A stretch of 64,000 bases of DNA from Metellina segmentata (GCA_947359465.1 OX375880.1:19854714-19918713), one strand, 5' to 3'; shown: positions 45,703-56,955, numbered from the stretch's first letter. Numbers and translations are program-made. Notes: generated by a model not told the origin, from the letters alone.

Positions 45703-46385
45703 TTACAGTGAAGACGTCACTTCATCAATTATATCACTCTGAATCGTGCTAACATCTTTTTTCCTCGACGCAGTCTTCTTTTTCGCCGAGGATCGCGAGA
45801 CGTGCGTTTTCTTCGGTCCGTCCCTGATATCGACATTAAAAGCGCATTCGGTGGCGCCATCTATCGGCACCACCCGCAAGCAATTCGGGCAGTGCTCCAG
45901 CAGAGGCGGACTCGCGCTGGAGACCTTCCGTTCCTGAGCGAGTTTCCGCACCTCCTGGCTCACGCTGGACGACTCCTGCGTGTTGATGAGGTTGTTCTCG
46001 AACTCGCTCAGCATGAGGAACTTCTCCTCCTTGTTGCAGGAGGTGATGCAGTCGTCGATGTAGTCGTCGAAGATGTTCTCCATCATCACCTCTTCCGAGA
46101 TGCAGGTGAGCTCGGGCTTGTGGAGGTGGTCGGCGGAGGTCTTGTGCTTGGCGAGGACCCGGGGGTCCGCGAGCTCCTGCAGGGTGACGCGGCGGTTGAA
46201 GTGGGCTCGTCGTTCCATGCGTTCGCTCTCCGTCGGTTCGTAAGCGGAGCTGAGAGCGTTGCTCTTCTGTCGCTTGACGTTGCGCTTGTGCACGTCGATG
46301 AAGAAGAGCAGCAGGCCTCCCACGAAGATGCAGGCTGAGGCGAAGTAGAAGCCTGTCCGGTCGCCTTTGAGTTCGTTGAAGTAAC
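45703..46385 (-). CDS. Monocarboxylate transporter-like (SLC16/MFS) protein, last coding exon
   Basis: This is the terminal exon of a minus-strand gene of the SLC16 major-facilitator type, which move monocarboxylates or related substrates across the plasma membrane (family knowledge; substrate not deducible). It opens after the acceptor TTGTGCACAG at 46386-46387 with two bases that complete the split Gly codon from the exon at 58823-59204. It begins GYFNELKGDRTGFYFASACI, a loop plus the last membrane helix (FASACIFVGGLLLFFIDVH). A cytosolic tail of about 190 residues follows, rich in charged residues, with VRKLAQERK and a basic KKKTASRKKD stretch, ending EVTSSL with TAA at 45703-45705. The exon is GC-rich against AT-rich flanks. 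Antisense frames over it are by-products of that GC content. Confidence 0.88.
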
Positions 46386-46461
46386 CTGTGCACAAAAATG
46401 CATGCATCAATACAAGGTTATTGTAAATAGTGTAGTTTCATCAATATATGAACCTTCTTAA

Positions 46462-46640
46462 ATGGAGGAAGATAATCCACCATTTAAGAACCTCCATTTA
46501 GGGAAAAATTCCACCATTCAAGAAGGATTTCCATTTAGGGAAAAACTCTCCATTCAAGAAGGATTTCCATTTTTGGAAAAACTCCTCCATTCAAGAAGGA
46601 TTTCCATTTTGGGAAAAACTCCTCCATTTAATCCTTCTCA
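46462..46640. repeat. 37-bp minisatellite, cluster 1
   Basis: About five units carry AAACTCCTCCATTCAAGAAG and GATTTCCATTT. The cluster starts about 75 bp inside the large transporter intron. The same unit reappears at 47190-47520. Confidence 0.85.
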
Positions 46641-47189
46641 TACCGAGCGACAGAATATCTTTTTCTACCTTTGTTACGGAAACGGCCCAGACGGGCGAAA
46701 GGAGCAACTTACTTAAACGCGTCAGTACTGGTATCTCTTCCTGGGGACTGTTTTCCCCAAGGAGATGAGGGAATGCGTTTAGTACCTTTGTCCTCACATC
46801 TTGCAGTTTCTATTGTGGGTTTGATTATGCCTGGAAGATAGATATTTCGCGAGTAAACTAAAAAGACGGCGGTGTCTTCAATATGTATGATCATTGACAC
46901 TCGAAGTTTTTTTTTTTTTTTTTTTTTTAAGGGGATAGATCATCAACTTCTCTCACACTCTAAGCTCTCAAGGATCCCCATCGAGAACCCTGACATTCCT
47001 GTCAACGGAATGGAGGCTATTCACGCGCTGCTCTCTTTGTGGCAAAGAAAAGAGGATATGGAAACCTCTTAATGGGCTTCAGCCGTTTCTTCAGGAGTTC
47101 GAGGTCTGAAAGAATCCGGCCCCTCCGTAACCAGATAATGCGAAAGTCTCGGCCGGTTGGGCCGTTTCCGTATCCACAGGCTTAAGGAG
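46641..47189. other. Intronic spacer, no gene seen
   Basis: A T-run lies at about 46907-46928. The spacer separates two clusters of the same minisatellite and may have been inserted into one array. Confidence 0.35.
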
Positions 47190-47520
47190 GCCTCCATTTG
47201 GGGAGAAACTCCTCCATTCAAGAAGGATTTCCGTTTGGAGAGAAACTCCTCCATTTAAGAAGGATTTCCGTTTGGAGAGAAACTCCTCCATTCAAAAAGG
47301 ATTTCCGTTTAGTAAGAAACTCCTCCATTCAAGAAGGATTTCCGTTTGGGTAAAAACTCCATTTGGGAAGAAACAACTCCATTCAAGAAGGATATTTGTT
47401 TGGGTAGAAACTGCACCGAAAGGTTTCCGTTTGGGGAGAAACTCCACCATTCAAGAAGAATATATATTTGCGGTGAAATTCCTCAATTTAAGGATTTCCG
47501 TTTGGTAAAAACTCCTCCAA
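47190..47520. repeat. 37-bp minisatellite, cluster 2
   Basis: About nine units carry GAGAAACTCCTCCATTCAAG and AAGGATTTCCGTTTG. Spacing is mostly 37 bp, with shortened units near 47355 and 47415. Homologous to cluster 1. Confidence 0.85.
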
Positions 47521-48985
47521 TGTTGCGGCGCAATGAAAGTCACAACTAGTATTGTAGGTTCCCGAGTAAGTTAACTTTGATCTTTCAGCTCTAAACAGAA
47601 GTCCCTTTCCACAGCCATCAAAACAAACATTAGTTATCATCAATCGACAATAAAGACGGACACGAATGGAGATCCCTGGGGATGTTTTCCCCGCTGCCAA
47701 CGCATTATCGTGGCTATCGTATTCGTCAACGATCCGTAAGCGTAGGGCAGATTTGACGCTAAAGTAGCCAGTAGTTGGCGCTCTTGGCTTAGGTTGCAAG
47801 ATCTCGTGTAAAGAGTGAACTCGGTCGAAACCATGACACCCGACTATCGCCTTGAGGGAGTCAGACTATAACACGAATTTTAGGAAGCTTGATGTCGTCA
47901 TCCACTTCAGGGTACGTATATCCTCGGTCTGATGTCTCCGAGTTCGGGAAGAGATTTCCTCTTACGTTTTCCAACCTGCAATATTCGGTACAGGTGCATT
48001 ATCTGCCTCGCTTGCTGGAAAAGGTCACGGTGCAGTTTTAGTAGCGAGTTGTGGTAGGTGAAGGCAACCCATCTTTATCAACCTTTACGCTGACAGACAA
48101 TTGTTACCACTAAAATTTTGTTTACACCAGCAGCATGGTATAGATCCGTGTACTGTGGATATTATCCTCCTTTTAAGGGACTGCTGGCAACGATCACCCT
48201 TTAAGAGCTGTCAGCGACTGGCCTTATAGAGGGTTCCTCCTTTTGTTCGGTACCCTACCCATGTCGACCGTGAGGTGGGAAAGCTTTGAGTGAAAGGCAA
48301 AAGGTCTCGATATCTATCTCACGTCAAACAATACGCCACACAATACTATGAAAGGAAAGCGTCAGTCGTAAATGTCACTCAAGGCTCTATCGCTCAGTTA
48401 GTTAATTAGGTAACGGGGGGTCGGACATGCAGGCGTAAGAGCCGTTCTGTGAAACGATTGAAAAAATTTAAGCACTGAGGTTATTCCCGTTTTTATGGCA
48501 ACCATGGCAAGCGAATAGTTTGAATTGTCATTTAAAATATTCTAGTATGTCCTCTTCGTTTCCGTTAAATTGTCCCTTCATTTAATTAGTTATTTAAAAT
48601 TTTCTTTCTATAATTATTTTCCTTACCATGTAAATTGGAATGAAATGTTCAGTTTCATTTTAGTGACGGTCCACAGATGGTATTGTGATCAGACTGTATT
48701 GCTTCTTGCTGTTTTCTTTTTAAAAATGTTACCTCTAAAACATATATTAATTGCTATTTTTCAACTTTTTCTACCAATTATTCTTACAAAAAAAAAAAAA
48801 AACATGTTTTTTTTTTTTCAATTTTTTTATGTTAATTAATTTATGTTAGAAATTTTAATTTTCCGTTCTAACAAAATTGTAAGAATTATTTCCTTGAAGA
48901 CTTAAAAAGTGCGCCAAGACAGTTGTCATCAAAGGATTCAGAAAACGCTGCTGTACCCAGCCTTCCCTGTTCAATTTTAACATTC
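47521..48985. other. Intronic DNA, no gene seen
   Basis: The stretch is of mixed composition. Frames at 47488-47834 lack recognisable domains. A- and T-runs lie near 48788-48820. No repeat boundary was identified. Confidence 0.35.
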
Positions 48986-49002
48986 TTTCCAAAGGTAATG
49001 GT

Positions 49003-49320
49003 AATTGTAATTTTAGTTAACATCGTACTAGAGCAACACAACGGACTATTGACGACGGTCCGGGATCAGCCCCTTGAGGGAAATATCCGAGGATAACACT
49101 TCGTAATTTTGAACCACGGTCAGATGACGAGGCAGCACCTGAGCTGGCACTCCACTCACCAAATTTCCACACCAACCCGACGGGAGGACTTTCGGCCACG
49201 ACAGATTTAAGGTGCACCAGCCGCCTCTACACCATACGCTTACAAACATCCATCCACTGACCCGGATTCGAATCAGGAAACTAAAGGCTAACACTTTAAC
49301 CACCACACCGGTTGGTTGGC
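49003..49320 (-). repeat. SINE family A, minus strand
   Basis: Tail GTAATTTTAGTTAACATCGT, a complete body, and the head region GACCCGGATTCGAATCAGGA to ACCACACCGGTTGGTTGGC at the right. Nearly full length. Confidence 0.85.
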
Positions 49321-49741
49321 TGGCATCACGTCCTGTCAAAAGTAACTATTCTGAAACATTGCATCTATGGAAAGCCTGCCACAAGGGGCCTTTGGAAAGC
49401 CTTCAACAGAATGCTTACTCCTTGGGATCAATTTTCCGTTGGAACGGATGCACAGGCTAGGTTGATGAATGAAAATGCACTACTCTTTCCTTTTAGTGTA
49501 GAAGAACTTTTTATGGTTTCGAAAGGAAGAGCAAAGAAACCTAAATCTGCTGTGTCCGGTCATCATATCCGGTTGAGAATTCGGAAGGTTTCGTCAAATG
49601 CCGGACTCACATGTACTGCTTCACACGATAAATACTTTCAAACGCGCTAGCTCATTTGATTGTTTATGCGCATTTTTTCGACGAGGGGGAGTTCCCTTGA
49701 CTTCCCTTGGTATGGTATGGTATTTTTAACTCACGTCGTAC
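49321..49741. other. Intronic DNA with an unrecognised frame
   Basis: A plus-strand frame of 112 codons (49312-49650) begins inside the SINE and runs through unique DNA. It has no motif I recognise and is not called as a gene. Confidence 0.25.
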
Positions 49742-50065
49742 TGTTAATGGTAATAGCAATTTTAGTTAACGTCGTACTAGAGCAACACAACGGCTATTGT
49801 CGACGGTCCGGGATCATTACCTTAAGGGAAAGATCCGAGACAATACCTCGTAATTTTCAACCACGGTCAGATGACGAAGCAACACCTGAGTTGTCAACCC
49901 ACTCTCCAAACTTCCACGCCAACCCAACGTGAGGACTTTCGGCCACGACAGATTAAGGGTGCACCATACGCTTACAAACATCCATGCACGAACCCGGATT
50001 CGAACTAGGAACCTTCCAATTCAGAGGTTAACACCTTAACCACGATACCGGTTGGTCGGCTCAAG
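49742..50065 (-). repeat. SINE family A, minus strand, near full length
   Basis: Tail TTAATGGTAATAGCAATTTT, complete body, head GAACCCGGATTCGAACTAGG and ACGATACCGGTTGGTCGGC at 50041-50060. Confidence 0.85.
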
Positions 50066-50270
50066 TCGTATTGGAGCCATACAACGGGCTTTTGACGATA
50101 GTCCGGGATCAATTCCCTTTGGGAAAGATCTAAGGACACCACGTAATTTTGGACCACGGTCAGACGACGAGGTAACACCTGAGTTGGCAACCCACTCGCC
50201 AAACTTCCACACCAACCTAACGTGAGTAGTTTCGGCCACGACAGATTTAAAGTGCACCAGCCGGAACACC
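50066..50270 (-). repeat. SINE family A, headless minus-strand copy
   Basis: Starts at AAGTCGTATTGGAGCCATAC, runs through ACACCTGAGTTGGCAACCC to TAAAGTGCACCAGCCGG. It is joined directly to the preceding copy. Confidence 0.75.
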
Positions 50271-50278
50271 ATATGCGG

Positions 50279-50603
50279 TCGACCGACCGGTATAGTGGTT
50301 AAGGTGTTAGTCTCTAGATCGGAAGGTTCCTGGTTCGAATCCGGGTGCGGGCATGGATGTTTGTAAACGTATGGTGTAGAGGCTGCTGGTGCACGTTAAA
50401 TCTGTCGTGGCCGAAAGTCCTCACGTTGGGTTGGCGTGGAAGTTTGGAGAGTGGGGTGCCAGCTCAGGTGTTGCTTCGTCATCTGACCGTGGTTGAAAAT
50501 TACGAGGTGTTGTCCTCGAATCTTTCCCTTAAGGGACTGATTCCGGACCGTCGTCAATAGCCCGTTGTGTTGCTCTAGTACGACGTTAACTAAAATTACC
50601 AAA
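50279..50603 (+). repeat. SINE family A, full-length plus-strand copy at the left duplication breakpoint
   Basis: Head CGACCGACCGGTATAGTGGT with B box GGTTCGAATCC, complete body and tail CGACGTTAACTAAAATTACC. Similarity between the two copies of the 3,031-bp duplication begins within its tail region. Confidence 0.85.
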
Positions 50604-51069
50604 TTACCATTACGTAATTTTGAACCACAGTGAGATGACGAGGTCACACTTGAACTGGCACCTCACTCTCCAAACTTCCGTGTTAAACAGAAAACGGAAA
50701 CACGTGTAGTGTTGCTTCTCTACCCCAATACACGCATACTAATTAATCGTCATCTTTTTTGGGTTTGATCACGGACTGTCGTCAATAGACCGTTTCGTTT
50801 CTCCAGTGCGATGTTAATTAGATACCTCCCTACGCATACTAATTAAATAACCACATGAAAAACTTTATTGGTCAAGAAGGTCAAGAGTGATTAGAAGTCA
50901 TGCAGGAAAAGCACAAGGCTTTAGAACGGAGTTTTACGTGCGAGCCCCTCTCTGGGTTCAAATGTAACATGAACAAAAAATTGTAACCATCGGGACTCGT
51001 GGATATTCTTAGTGAAACTAAAACACGATCATAAACTTGTTTATCACCAACTATATAAAAACTAGTAAT

Positions 51070-51627
51070 AACTTATATACTACCCTACTATAATGGATCG
51101 TGGTATAAGGGAAAGAATACATGCTTTAAAAGGTAATGGTCCCCCACGCGCTTCAATGACACAAAGAACTCTTCTGGGCATACTTTCAACACGGTTTCGA
51201 TACACAGCTATTGGTATTTGTACCCATTCCTGCTGTAAGAATATCGCCAGTTCAGCTGTAGATTCCCTGGTCCGTAAGCGTCTCTCTAACTCGTCCCACA
51301 AACGTTCTATAGGGTTTAGGTCGGGACTCTGAGCAGGTCAGGGAAGACTTTTAACATACATATGTCGATACCACTGCTCGACAGAGGCTTCAACTTGACA
51401 TGGAGCGTTGTCGTCCTGGAAGTAACATTCGTCCATTCCATACAATTGCCAGAGCGTAGGAACAACCTGATGGTCCAAAACGTTCATGTAGGCGTCGACC
51501 TTCAATTGACCAGGAACGACATGCAAAGGTCCCATGCCATACCACGTAAAACACCCCCAAATAAGTTGTCGGATTTTATGCAAATCCGCTGGCGTCCGGT
51601 TCATTGTTGTAGGGTAGTGTATATCAT
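51070..51627 (-). pseudogene. Tc1-like transposase remnant between short inverted repeats (copy 1)
   Basis: On the minus strand 51604-51338 gives LIWGCFTWYGMGPLHVVPGQ and MDECYFQDDNAPCQVEASVE, the catalytic Asp region of Tc1. 51301-51080 gives MWDELERRLRTRESTAELAI, the segment just after the catalytic Glu. The frame is broken between them near 51335 and the N-terminal DNA-binding half is absent. The remnant is bounded by inverted repeats: ATATACTACCCTACTATAAT at 51074 and, in reverse, ATATACACTACCCTACAACA ending near 51623. It may therefore be an internally deleted element rather than a random fragment. Confidence 0.8.
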
Positions 51628-51646
51628 TTCTATGTCCTTAGTAAAA

Positions 51647-51712
51647 TTCGTCGGCAGCTGTAAGTTGTATGCGGCACAGGTTCGATTCCTGTCAAGAGAA
51701 TTCCTCTCTGGT
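51647..51712 (+). repeat. tRNA-like sequence with intact T-arm (copy 1)
   Basis: CACAGGTTCGATTCCTGTC at 51676-51694 is a perfect T-arm with B box, but the upstream D-arm and anticodon arm cannot be completed. It is likely a SINE head. The same sequence recurs 3,031 bp downstream. Confidence 0.35.
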
Positions 51713-51864
51713 TTTATTTCTTTGTTTTGTGAGTAAAAAATTTAATGTGTGTGTTTCTGTTGCTTGATTTGTATGTCTTGTGTCTGTCTCACTATGGCCA
51801 AATATGACCACTGAGCCATAGACACCTCAAATCATTCACACCAGCCGGCCGCTGCAGTCGTTTA

Positions 51865-51975
51865 TGGTAATGGTAATTTTAGAGCAACACAACGGGCTAT
51901 TGACGACTGTCCGGGATCAGTCCCTTAAGGGAAAGATCCGAGGACAAAGCCTCGTAATTTTGAACCACGGTCAGA
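51865..51975 (-). mobile_element. SINE family A, 111-bp 5'-truncated insertion with 12-bp target duplication (copy 1)
   Basis: A perfect direct repeat TGCAGTCGTTTA (51853-51864 and 51976-51987) flanks tail and lower body only. The same insertion is in duplication copy 2 at 54896-55006, so it predates the duplication. Confidence 0.88.
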
Positions 51976-52979
51976 TGCAGTCGTTTAGAAGAGCATCACA
52001 TTAGATACAGAAGAGTTCAAACTCAATCCGACCAAAGAGGGTCGAACCTGAAACCTGATGTTGAGCTTAGGAGCTGTACGTGGGAGCTGATGCATGTTAA
52101 ATCTATCGTGCCCTCAAATGTCCTCACATTGATGTGGAATTTTGGAGAGTGGGGTGCCATATTAGGTGTTGTATTCGTCATCTGCCGGAGTTCAAAATTT
52201 CAAGGTATCCTCGGATCTTTTTCTTCCGGATGGTTCCTTGACCGTGGTCAATAGCCCGTTTTGTCCCTCAATTCAGCTACCTACACCAAAAGTAATATTC
52301 GTCAATTATTCACCGATTCATAACAGTCAACTCAAGCGACGACCGGACATCTCTCCAATCGATTTATCCGGCATTTCATCGAGTCCGTCTACAACTCCTC
52401 CCCCCGCGACGAACCGAAGTGAAAGAATAACAACAGCGTCAGGGGGAAAAAAACCGCCCTTCCGCCCAAACGTGAAAAACATCGAAAAAGAATTCTGAAG
52501 ACCCCTCTCTTCCTAACTGAATAATATGGAGCAAAATTAATCTTCCCGGAGTCCGGAAAACTTCAACAGCTCTACTCCACTCGAACATCAGATCGATTAG
52601 AAGCACCCTCTCCGGAGAGGGGAGCTTCCCAAGAGGAATTCGCAGACGATAGTGTTCTTCAAGATATTTGGCTTTCCCTTTAGAGAAGTGTCCGTCTTCC
52701 AATAACATTACCTTATTGCTACGCTTTAATGCTGGCTCATCCTTCTTGTTTATGTTATTCCTTCCTTTTATTGAATGAAAGGGGGCATGGAATGGAACTT
52801 TCCAGGCTGGGGTAAATAAAAATTGTTTATTTTTTGAGCTGGGAAGATAAAAACGGGAGTTGCGAGTTTTTATTTTAAGATTCCCTAAACGATTTGGGAG
52901 TAGTGTATTTTTTTAAGGTTAGACGTTTTGATATCGGATAATCGTAGCGTTGTGATGTTGGAAAATTTTGGTTGTTTTA

Positions 52980-53283
52980 ACTAACGTCGTACTATTGAAA
53001 CACAGCGGGCTATTAACGACGGTCCGGGATCTATCGCCTAAGGGTAAGAACATAGGACAACACCACGTAATTTCGAACCATCGATAGATGACGAGGAAAC
53101 AATTAAGCTGGTACCCCGATCTCCAAATTTCCACACTGACCCAACGTGAGGAATTTCGGCCACGACAGATATAAGGTGCACCAGCCGCCTCTAGACCATA
53201 CGCTTACAAACATCCATGCACTGACCCGGATTCGAGCCACGAACCTTCCGATCTAGAGGCTAACACCTTAACCACCAGACCAT
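52980..53283 (-). repeat. SINE family A, minus strand (copy 1)
   Basis: Tail AACTAACGTCGTACTATTGA, body, and head GACCCGGATTCGAGCCACGA to TAACACCTTAACCACCAGAC. Its counterpart is at 56011-56314. Confidence 0.8.
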
Positions 53284-53338
53284 TTGGATGGCGCTGTGGT
53301 ATAGGGAAAAAAGTGCTTTGGTCTTTTAACTTGAAGAG

Positions 53339-53642
53339 ACCACGGTAGCCACGTTGGTAGCAGCAGATTAACAACCCAAAGGTTGCGAGTTCGAATCCAA
53401 CTAAATACCGCCTTGTGCAAAGGTGGCTTGTGCGCGTTCAAATATCGTGGCCTCAAATGTCCTCACGTTGGCGTAGTGAAACTGTGGTGCCAGCTCGGAT
53501 GTTGCCTCGTAATCTGACCGTGGTTCAAAATCACGGGGTGTTGTCCTCGGATCTTTCCCTTGAGGGACTGATCCCGGACCGTCGTCAATAGCCCGTTGTG
53601 TTGCTCTAGTACGACGTTAACTAAAATTACCAAATTACCATT
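53339..53642 (+). repeat. SINE with alternative tRNA-like head (copy 1), spanning the duplication junction
   Basis: The head ACCACGGTAGCCACGTTGGT, then AGCAGCAGATTAACAACCCA, AAGGTTGCGAGTTCGAATCC, has A- and B-box regions like a tRNA with an AAC-type anticodon loop. It is joined to the family A body (GTGGCCTCAAATGTCCTCAC, GGTGCCAGCTC) and the same tail. The unit 1/unit 2 junction falls inside it. Confidence 0.8.
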
Positions 53643-54100
53643 ACGTAATTTTGAACCACAGTGAGATGACGAGGTCACACTTGAACTGGCACCTCACTCT
53701 CCAAACTTCCGTGTTAAACAGAAAACGGAAACACGTGTAGTGTTGCTTCTCTACCCCAATACACGCATACTAATTAATCGTCATCTTTTTTGGGTTTGAT
53801 CACGGACTGTCGTCAATAGACCGTTTCGTTTCTCCAGTGCGATGTTAATTAGATACCTCCCTACGCATACTAATTAAATAACCACAGGAAAAACTTTATT
53901 GATCAAGAAGGTCAAGAGTGATTAGAAGTCATGCAGGAAAAGCACAAGGCTTTAGAACGGAGTTTTACGTGCGAGCCCCTCTCTGGGTTCAAATGTAACA
54001 TGAACAAAAAATTGTAACCATCGAGACTCGTGGATATTCTTAGTGAAACTAAAACACGATCATAAACTTGTTTATCACCAACTATATAAAAACTAGTAAT

Positions 54101-54658
54101 AACTTATATACTACCCTACTATAATGGATCGTGGTATAAGGGAAAGAATACATGCTTTAAAAGGTAATGGTCCCCCACGCGCTTCAATGACACAAAGAAC
54201 TCTTCTGGGCATACTTTCAACACGGTTTCGATACACAGCTATTGGTATTTGTACCCATTCCTGCTGTAAGAATATCGCCAGTTCAGCTGTAGATTCCCTG
54301 GTCCGTAAGCGTCTCTCTAACTCGTCCCACAAACGTTCTATAGGGTTTAGGTCGGGACTCTGAGCAGGTCAGGGAAGACTTTTAACATACATATGTCGAT
54401 ACCACTGCTCGACAGAGGCTTCAACTTGACATGGAGCGTTGTCGTCCTGGAAGTAACATTCGTCCATTCCATACAATTGCCAGAGCGTAGGAACAACCTG
54501 ATGGTCCAAAACGTTCATGTAGGCGTCGACCTTCAATTGACCAGGAACGACATGCAAAGGTCCCATGCCATACCACGTAAAACACCCCCAAATAAGTTGT
54601 CGGATTTTATGCAAATCCGCTGGCGTCCGGTTCATTGTTGTAGGGTAGTGTATATCAT
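54101..54658 (-). pseudogene. Tc1-like transposase remnant (copy 2)
   Basis: Same structure as 51070-51627, duplicated with the segment: a catalytic Asp piece at 54635-54369 and a post-Glu piece at 54332-54111, with the same internal break and missing N-terminus. The shared lesions show it was already dead before duplication. Confidence 0.8.
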
Positions 54659-54895
54659 TTTTATGTCCTTAGTAAAATTCGTCGGCAGCTGTAAGTTGTA
54701 TGCGGCACAGGTTCGATTCCTGTCAAGAGAATTCCTCTCTGGTTTTATTTCTTTGTTTTGTGAGTAAAAATTTTAATGTGTGTGTTTCTGTTGCTTGATT
54801 TGTATGTCTTGTGTCTGTCTCACTATGGCCAAATATGACCACTGAGCCATAGACACCTCAAATCATTCACACCAGCCGGCCGCTGCAGTCGTTTA

Positions 54896-55006
54896 TGGTA
54901 ATGGTAATTTTAGAGCAACACAACGGGCTTTTGACGACTGTCCGGGATCAGTCCCTTAAGGGAAAGATCCGAGGACAAAGCCTCGTAATTTTGAACCACG
55001 GTCAGA
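54896..55006 (-). mobile_element. SINE family A, 111-bp truncated insertion (copy 2)
   Basis: Duplicate of 51865-51975, again between TGCAGTCGTTTA repeats. Confidence 0.85.
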
Positions 55007-56010
55007 TGCAGTCGTTTAGAAGAGCATCACATTAGATACAGAAGAGTTCAAACTCAATCCGACCAAAGAGGGTCGAACCTGAAACCTGATGTTGAGCTTA
55101 GGAGCTGTACGTGGGAGCTGATGCATGTTAAATCTATCGTGCCCTCAAATGTCCTCACATTGATGTGGAATTTTGGAGAGTGGGGTGCCATATTAGGTGT
55201 TGTATTCGTCATCTGCCGGAGTTCAAAATTTCAAGGTATCCTCGGATCTTTTTCTTCCGGATGGTTCCTTGACCGTGGTCAATGGCCCGTTTTGTCCCTC
55301 AATTCAGCTACCTACACCAAAAGTAATATTCGTCAATTATTCACCGATTCATAACAGTCAACTCAAGCGACGACCGGACATCTCTCCAATCGATTTATCC
55401 GGCATTTCATCGAGTCCGTCTACAACTCCTCCCCCCGCGACGAACCGAAGTGAAAGAATAACAACAGCGTCAGGGGGAAAAAAACCGCCCTTCCGCCCAA
55501 ACGTGAAAAACATCGAAAAAGAATTCTGAAGACCCCTCTCTTCCTAACTGAATAATATGGAGCAAAATTAATCTTCCCGGAGTCCGGAAAACTTCAACAG
55601 CTCTACTCCACTCGAACATCAGATCGATTAGAAGCACCCTCTCCGGAGAGGGGAGCTTCCCAAGAGGAATTCGCAGACGATAGTGTTCTTCAAGATATTT
55701 GGCTTTCCCTTTAGAGAAGTGTCCGTCTTCCAATAACATTACCTTATTGCTTCGCTTTAATGCTGGCTCATCCTTCTTGTTTATGTTATTCCTTCCTTTT
55801 ATTGAATGAAAGGGGGCATGGAATGGAACTTTCCAGGCTGGGGTAAATAAAAATTGTTTATTTTTTGAGCTGGGAAGATAAAAACGGGAGTTGCGAGTTT
55901 TTATATTAAGATTCCCTAAACGATTTGGGAGTAGTGTATTTTTTTAAGGTTAGACGTTTTGATATCGGATAATCGTAGCGTTGTGATGTTGGAAAATTTT
56001 GATTGTTTTA

Positions 56011-56314
56011 ATTAACGTCGTACTATTGAAACACAACGGGCTATTAACGACGGTCCGGGATCTATCGCCTAAGGGTAAGATCAGAGGACAACACCACGTA
56101 ATTTCGAACCATCGATAGATGACGAGGAAACAATTAAGCTGGTACCCCGATCTCCAAATTTCCACACTGACCCAACGTGAGGAATTTCGGCCACGACAGA
56201 TATAAGGTGCACCAGCCGCCTCTAGACCATACGCTTACAAACATCCATGCACTGACCCGGATTCGAGCCACGAACCTTCCGATCTAGAGGCTAACACCTT
56301 AACCACCAGACCAT
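56011..56314 (-). repeat. SINE family A, minus strand (copy 2)
   Basis: Duplicate of 52980-53283, with minor substitutions such as AATTAACGTCGTACTATTG in the tail. Confidence 0.8.
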
Positions 56315-56370
56315 TTGGATGGCGCTGTGGTATAGGGAAAAAAAGTGCTTTGGTCTTTTAACTTGAAGAG

Positions 56371-56645
56371 ACCACGGTAGCCACGTTGGTAGCAGCAGAT
56401 TAACAACCCAAAGGTTGCGAGTTCGAATCCAACTAAATACCGCCTTGTGCAAAGGTGGCTTGTGCGCGTTCAAATATCGTGGCCTCAAATGTCCTCACGT
56501 TGGCGTAGTGAAACTGTGGTGCCAGCTCGGATGTTGCCTCGTAATCTGACCGTGGTTCAAAATCACGGGGTGTTGTCCTCGGATCTTTCCCTTGAGGGAC
56601 TGATCCCGGACCGTCGTCAATAGCCCGTTGTGTTGCTCTAGTACG
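56371..56645 (+). repeat. SINE with alternative tRNA-like head (copy 2), right duplication breakpoint
   Basis: Head and body are as at 53339. The tail is cut at GCTCTAGTACG, where a minus-strand SINE begins (TAATTGGTAATTGGTAACT). Confidence 0.8.
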
Positions 56646-56955
56646 TAATTGGTAATTGGTAACTTTTAGTTAACGTCGTACTAGAGCAACACAACGGGCT
56701 ATTGACGACGGTCCGGGATCAGCCCCTTAAGGGAAAGATCCGAGGACAACACTTCGTAATTTTGAACCACGGTCAGATGACGAAGCAACACCTGAGCTGA
56801 CACCCCAAACTTACAAGCCAACCCGACGTGAGGACTTTCGGCCACGACAGATTTAAGGTGCACCAGCCGCCTCTACACCATACGCTTACAAACATCCATG
56901 CCCGGACCCGAATTCGAACCAAGAACCTTCCGATGTAGAAGCTAACAACAATGGC
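56646..56955 (-). repeat. SINE family A, minus strand, head truncated
   Basis: Tail GTAACTTTTAGTTAACGTCG, full body, and the B-box region CCCGAATTCGAACCAAGAAC, ending within the head at CGATGTAGAAGCTAACA. Confidence 0.85.

Larger units (their letters stand above)
50543..53573 (+). repeat. Segmental tandem duplication, copy 1 (3,031 bp)
   Basis: Every landmark here recurs 3,031 bp downstream (for example 51080 to 54111, 52166 to 55197, 52919 to 55950) with only scattered substitutions and a one-base indel. Both breakpoints fall in the tail of family A SINEs. The unit contains a Tc1-like fragment, several SINE pieces and anonymous DNA, including a 110-codon frame (52166-52498) that starts inside a SINE remnant and has no recognised domain. 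Confidence 0.95.
53574..56604 (+). repeat. Segmental tandem duplication, copy 2 (3,031 bp)
   Basis: A near-identical direct repeat of 50543-53573. Differences seen include C to T in ATATCATTTnTATG (51635 versus 54660 region) and an extra A near 56341. Copy 2 departs from copy 1 after TTGCTCTAGTACG near 56645, again in a SINE tail. Confidence 0.95.

Noticed and set aside
45802..46403. Long antisense and alternate frames over the last transporter exon
   Set aside because: They are GC-rich shadows. Only the 45703-46385 minus frame joins in phase with the upstream exons and shows transporter helices.
52166..52498. 110-codon frame conserved in both duplicated units (also 55197-55529)
   Set aside because: Its conservation is explained by the young duplication. 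It starts in a SINE remnant, has no domain, and the opposite strand is equally open.
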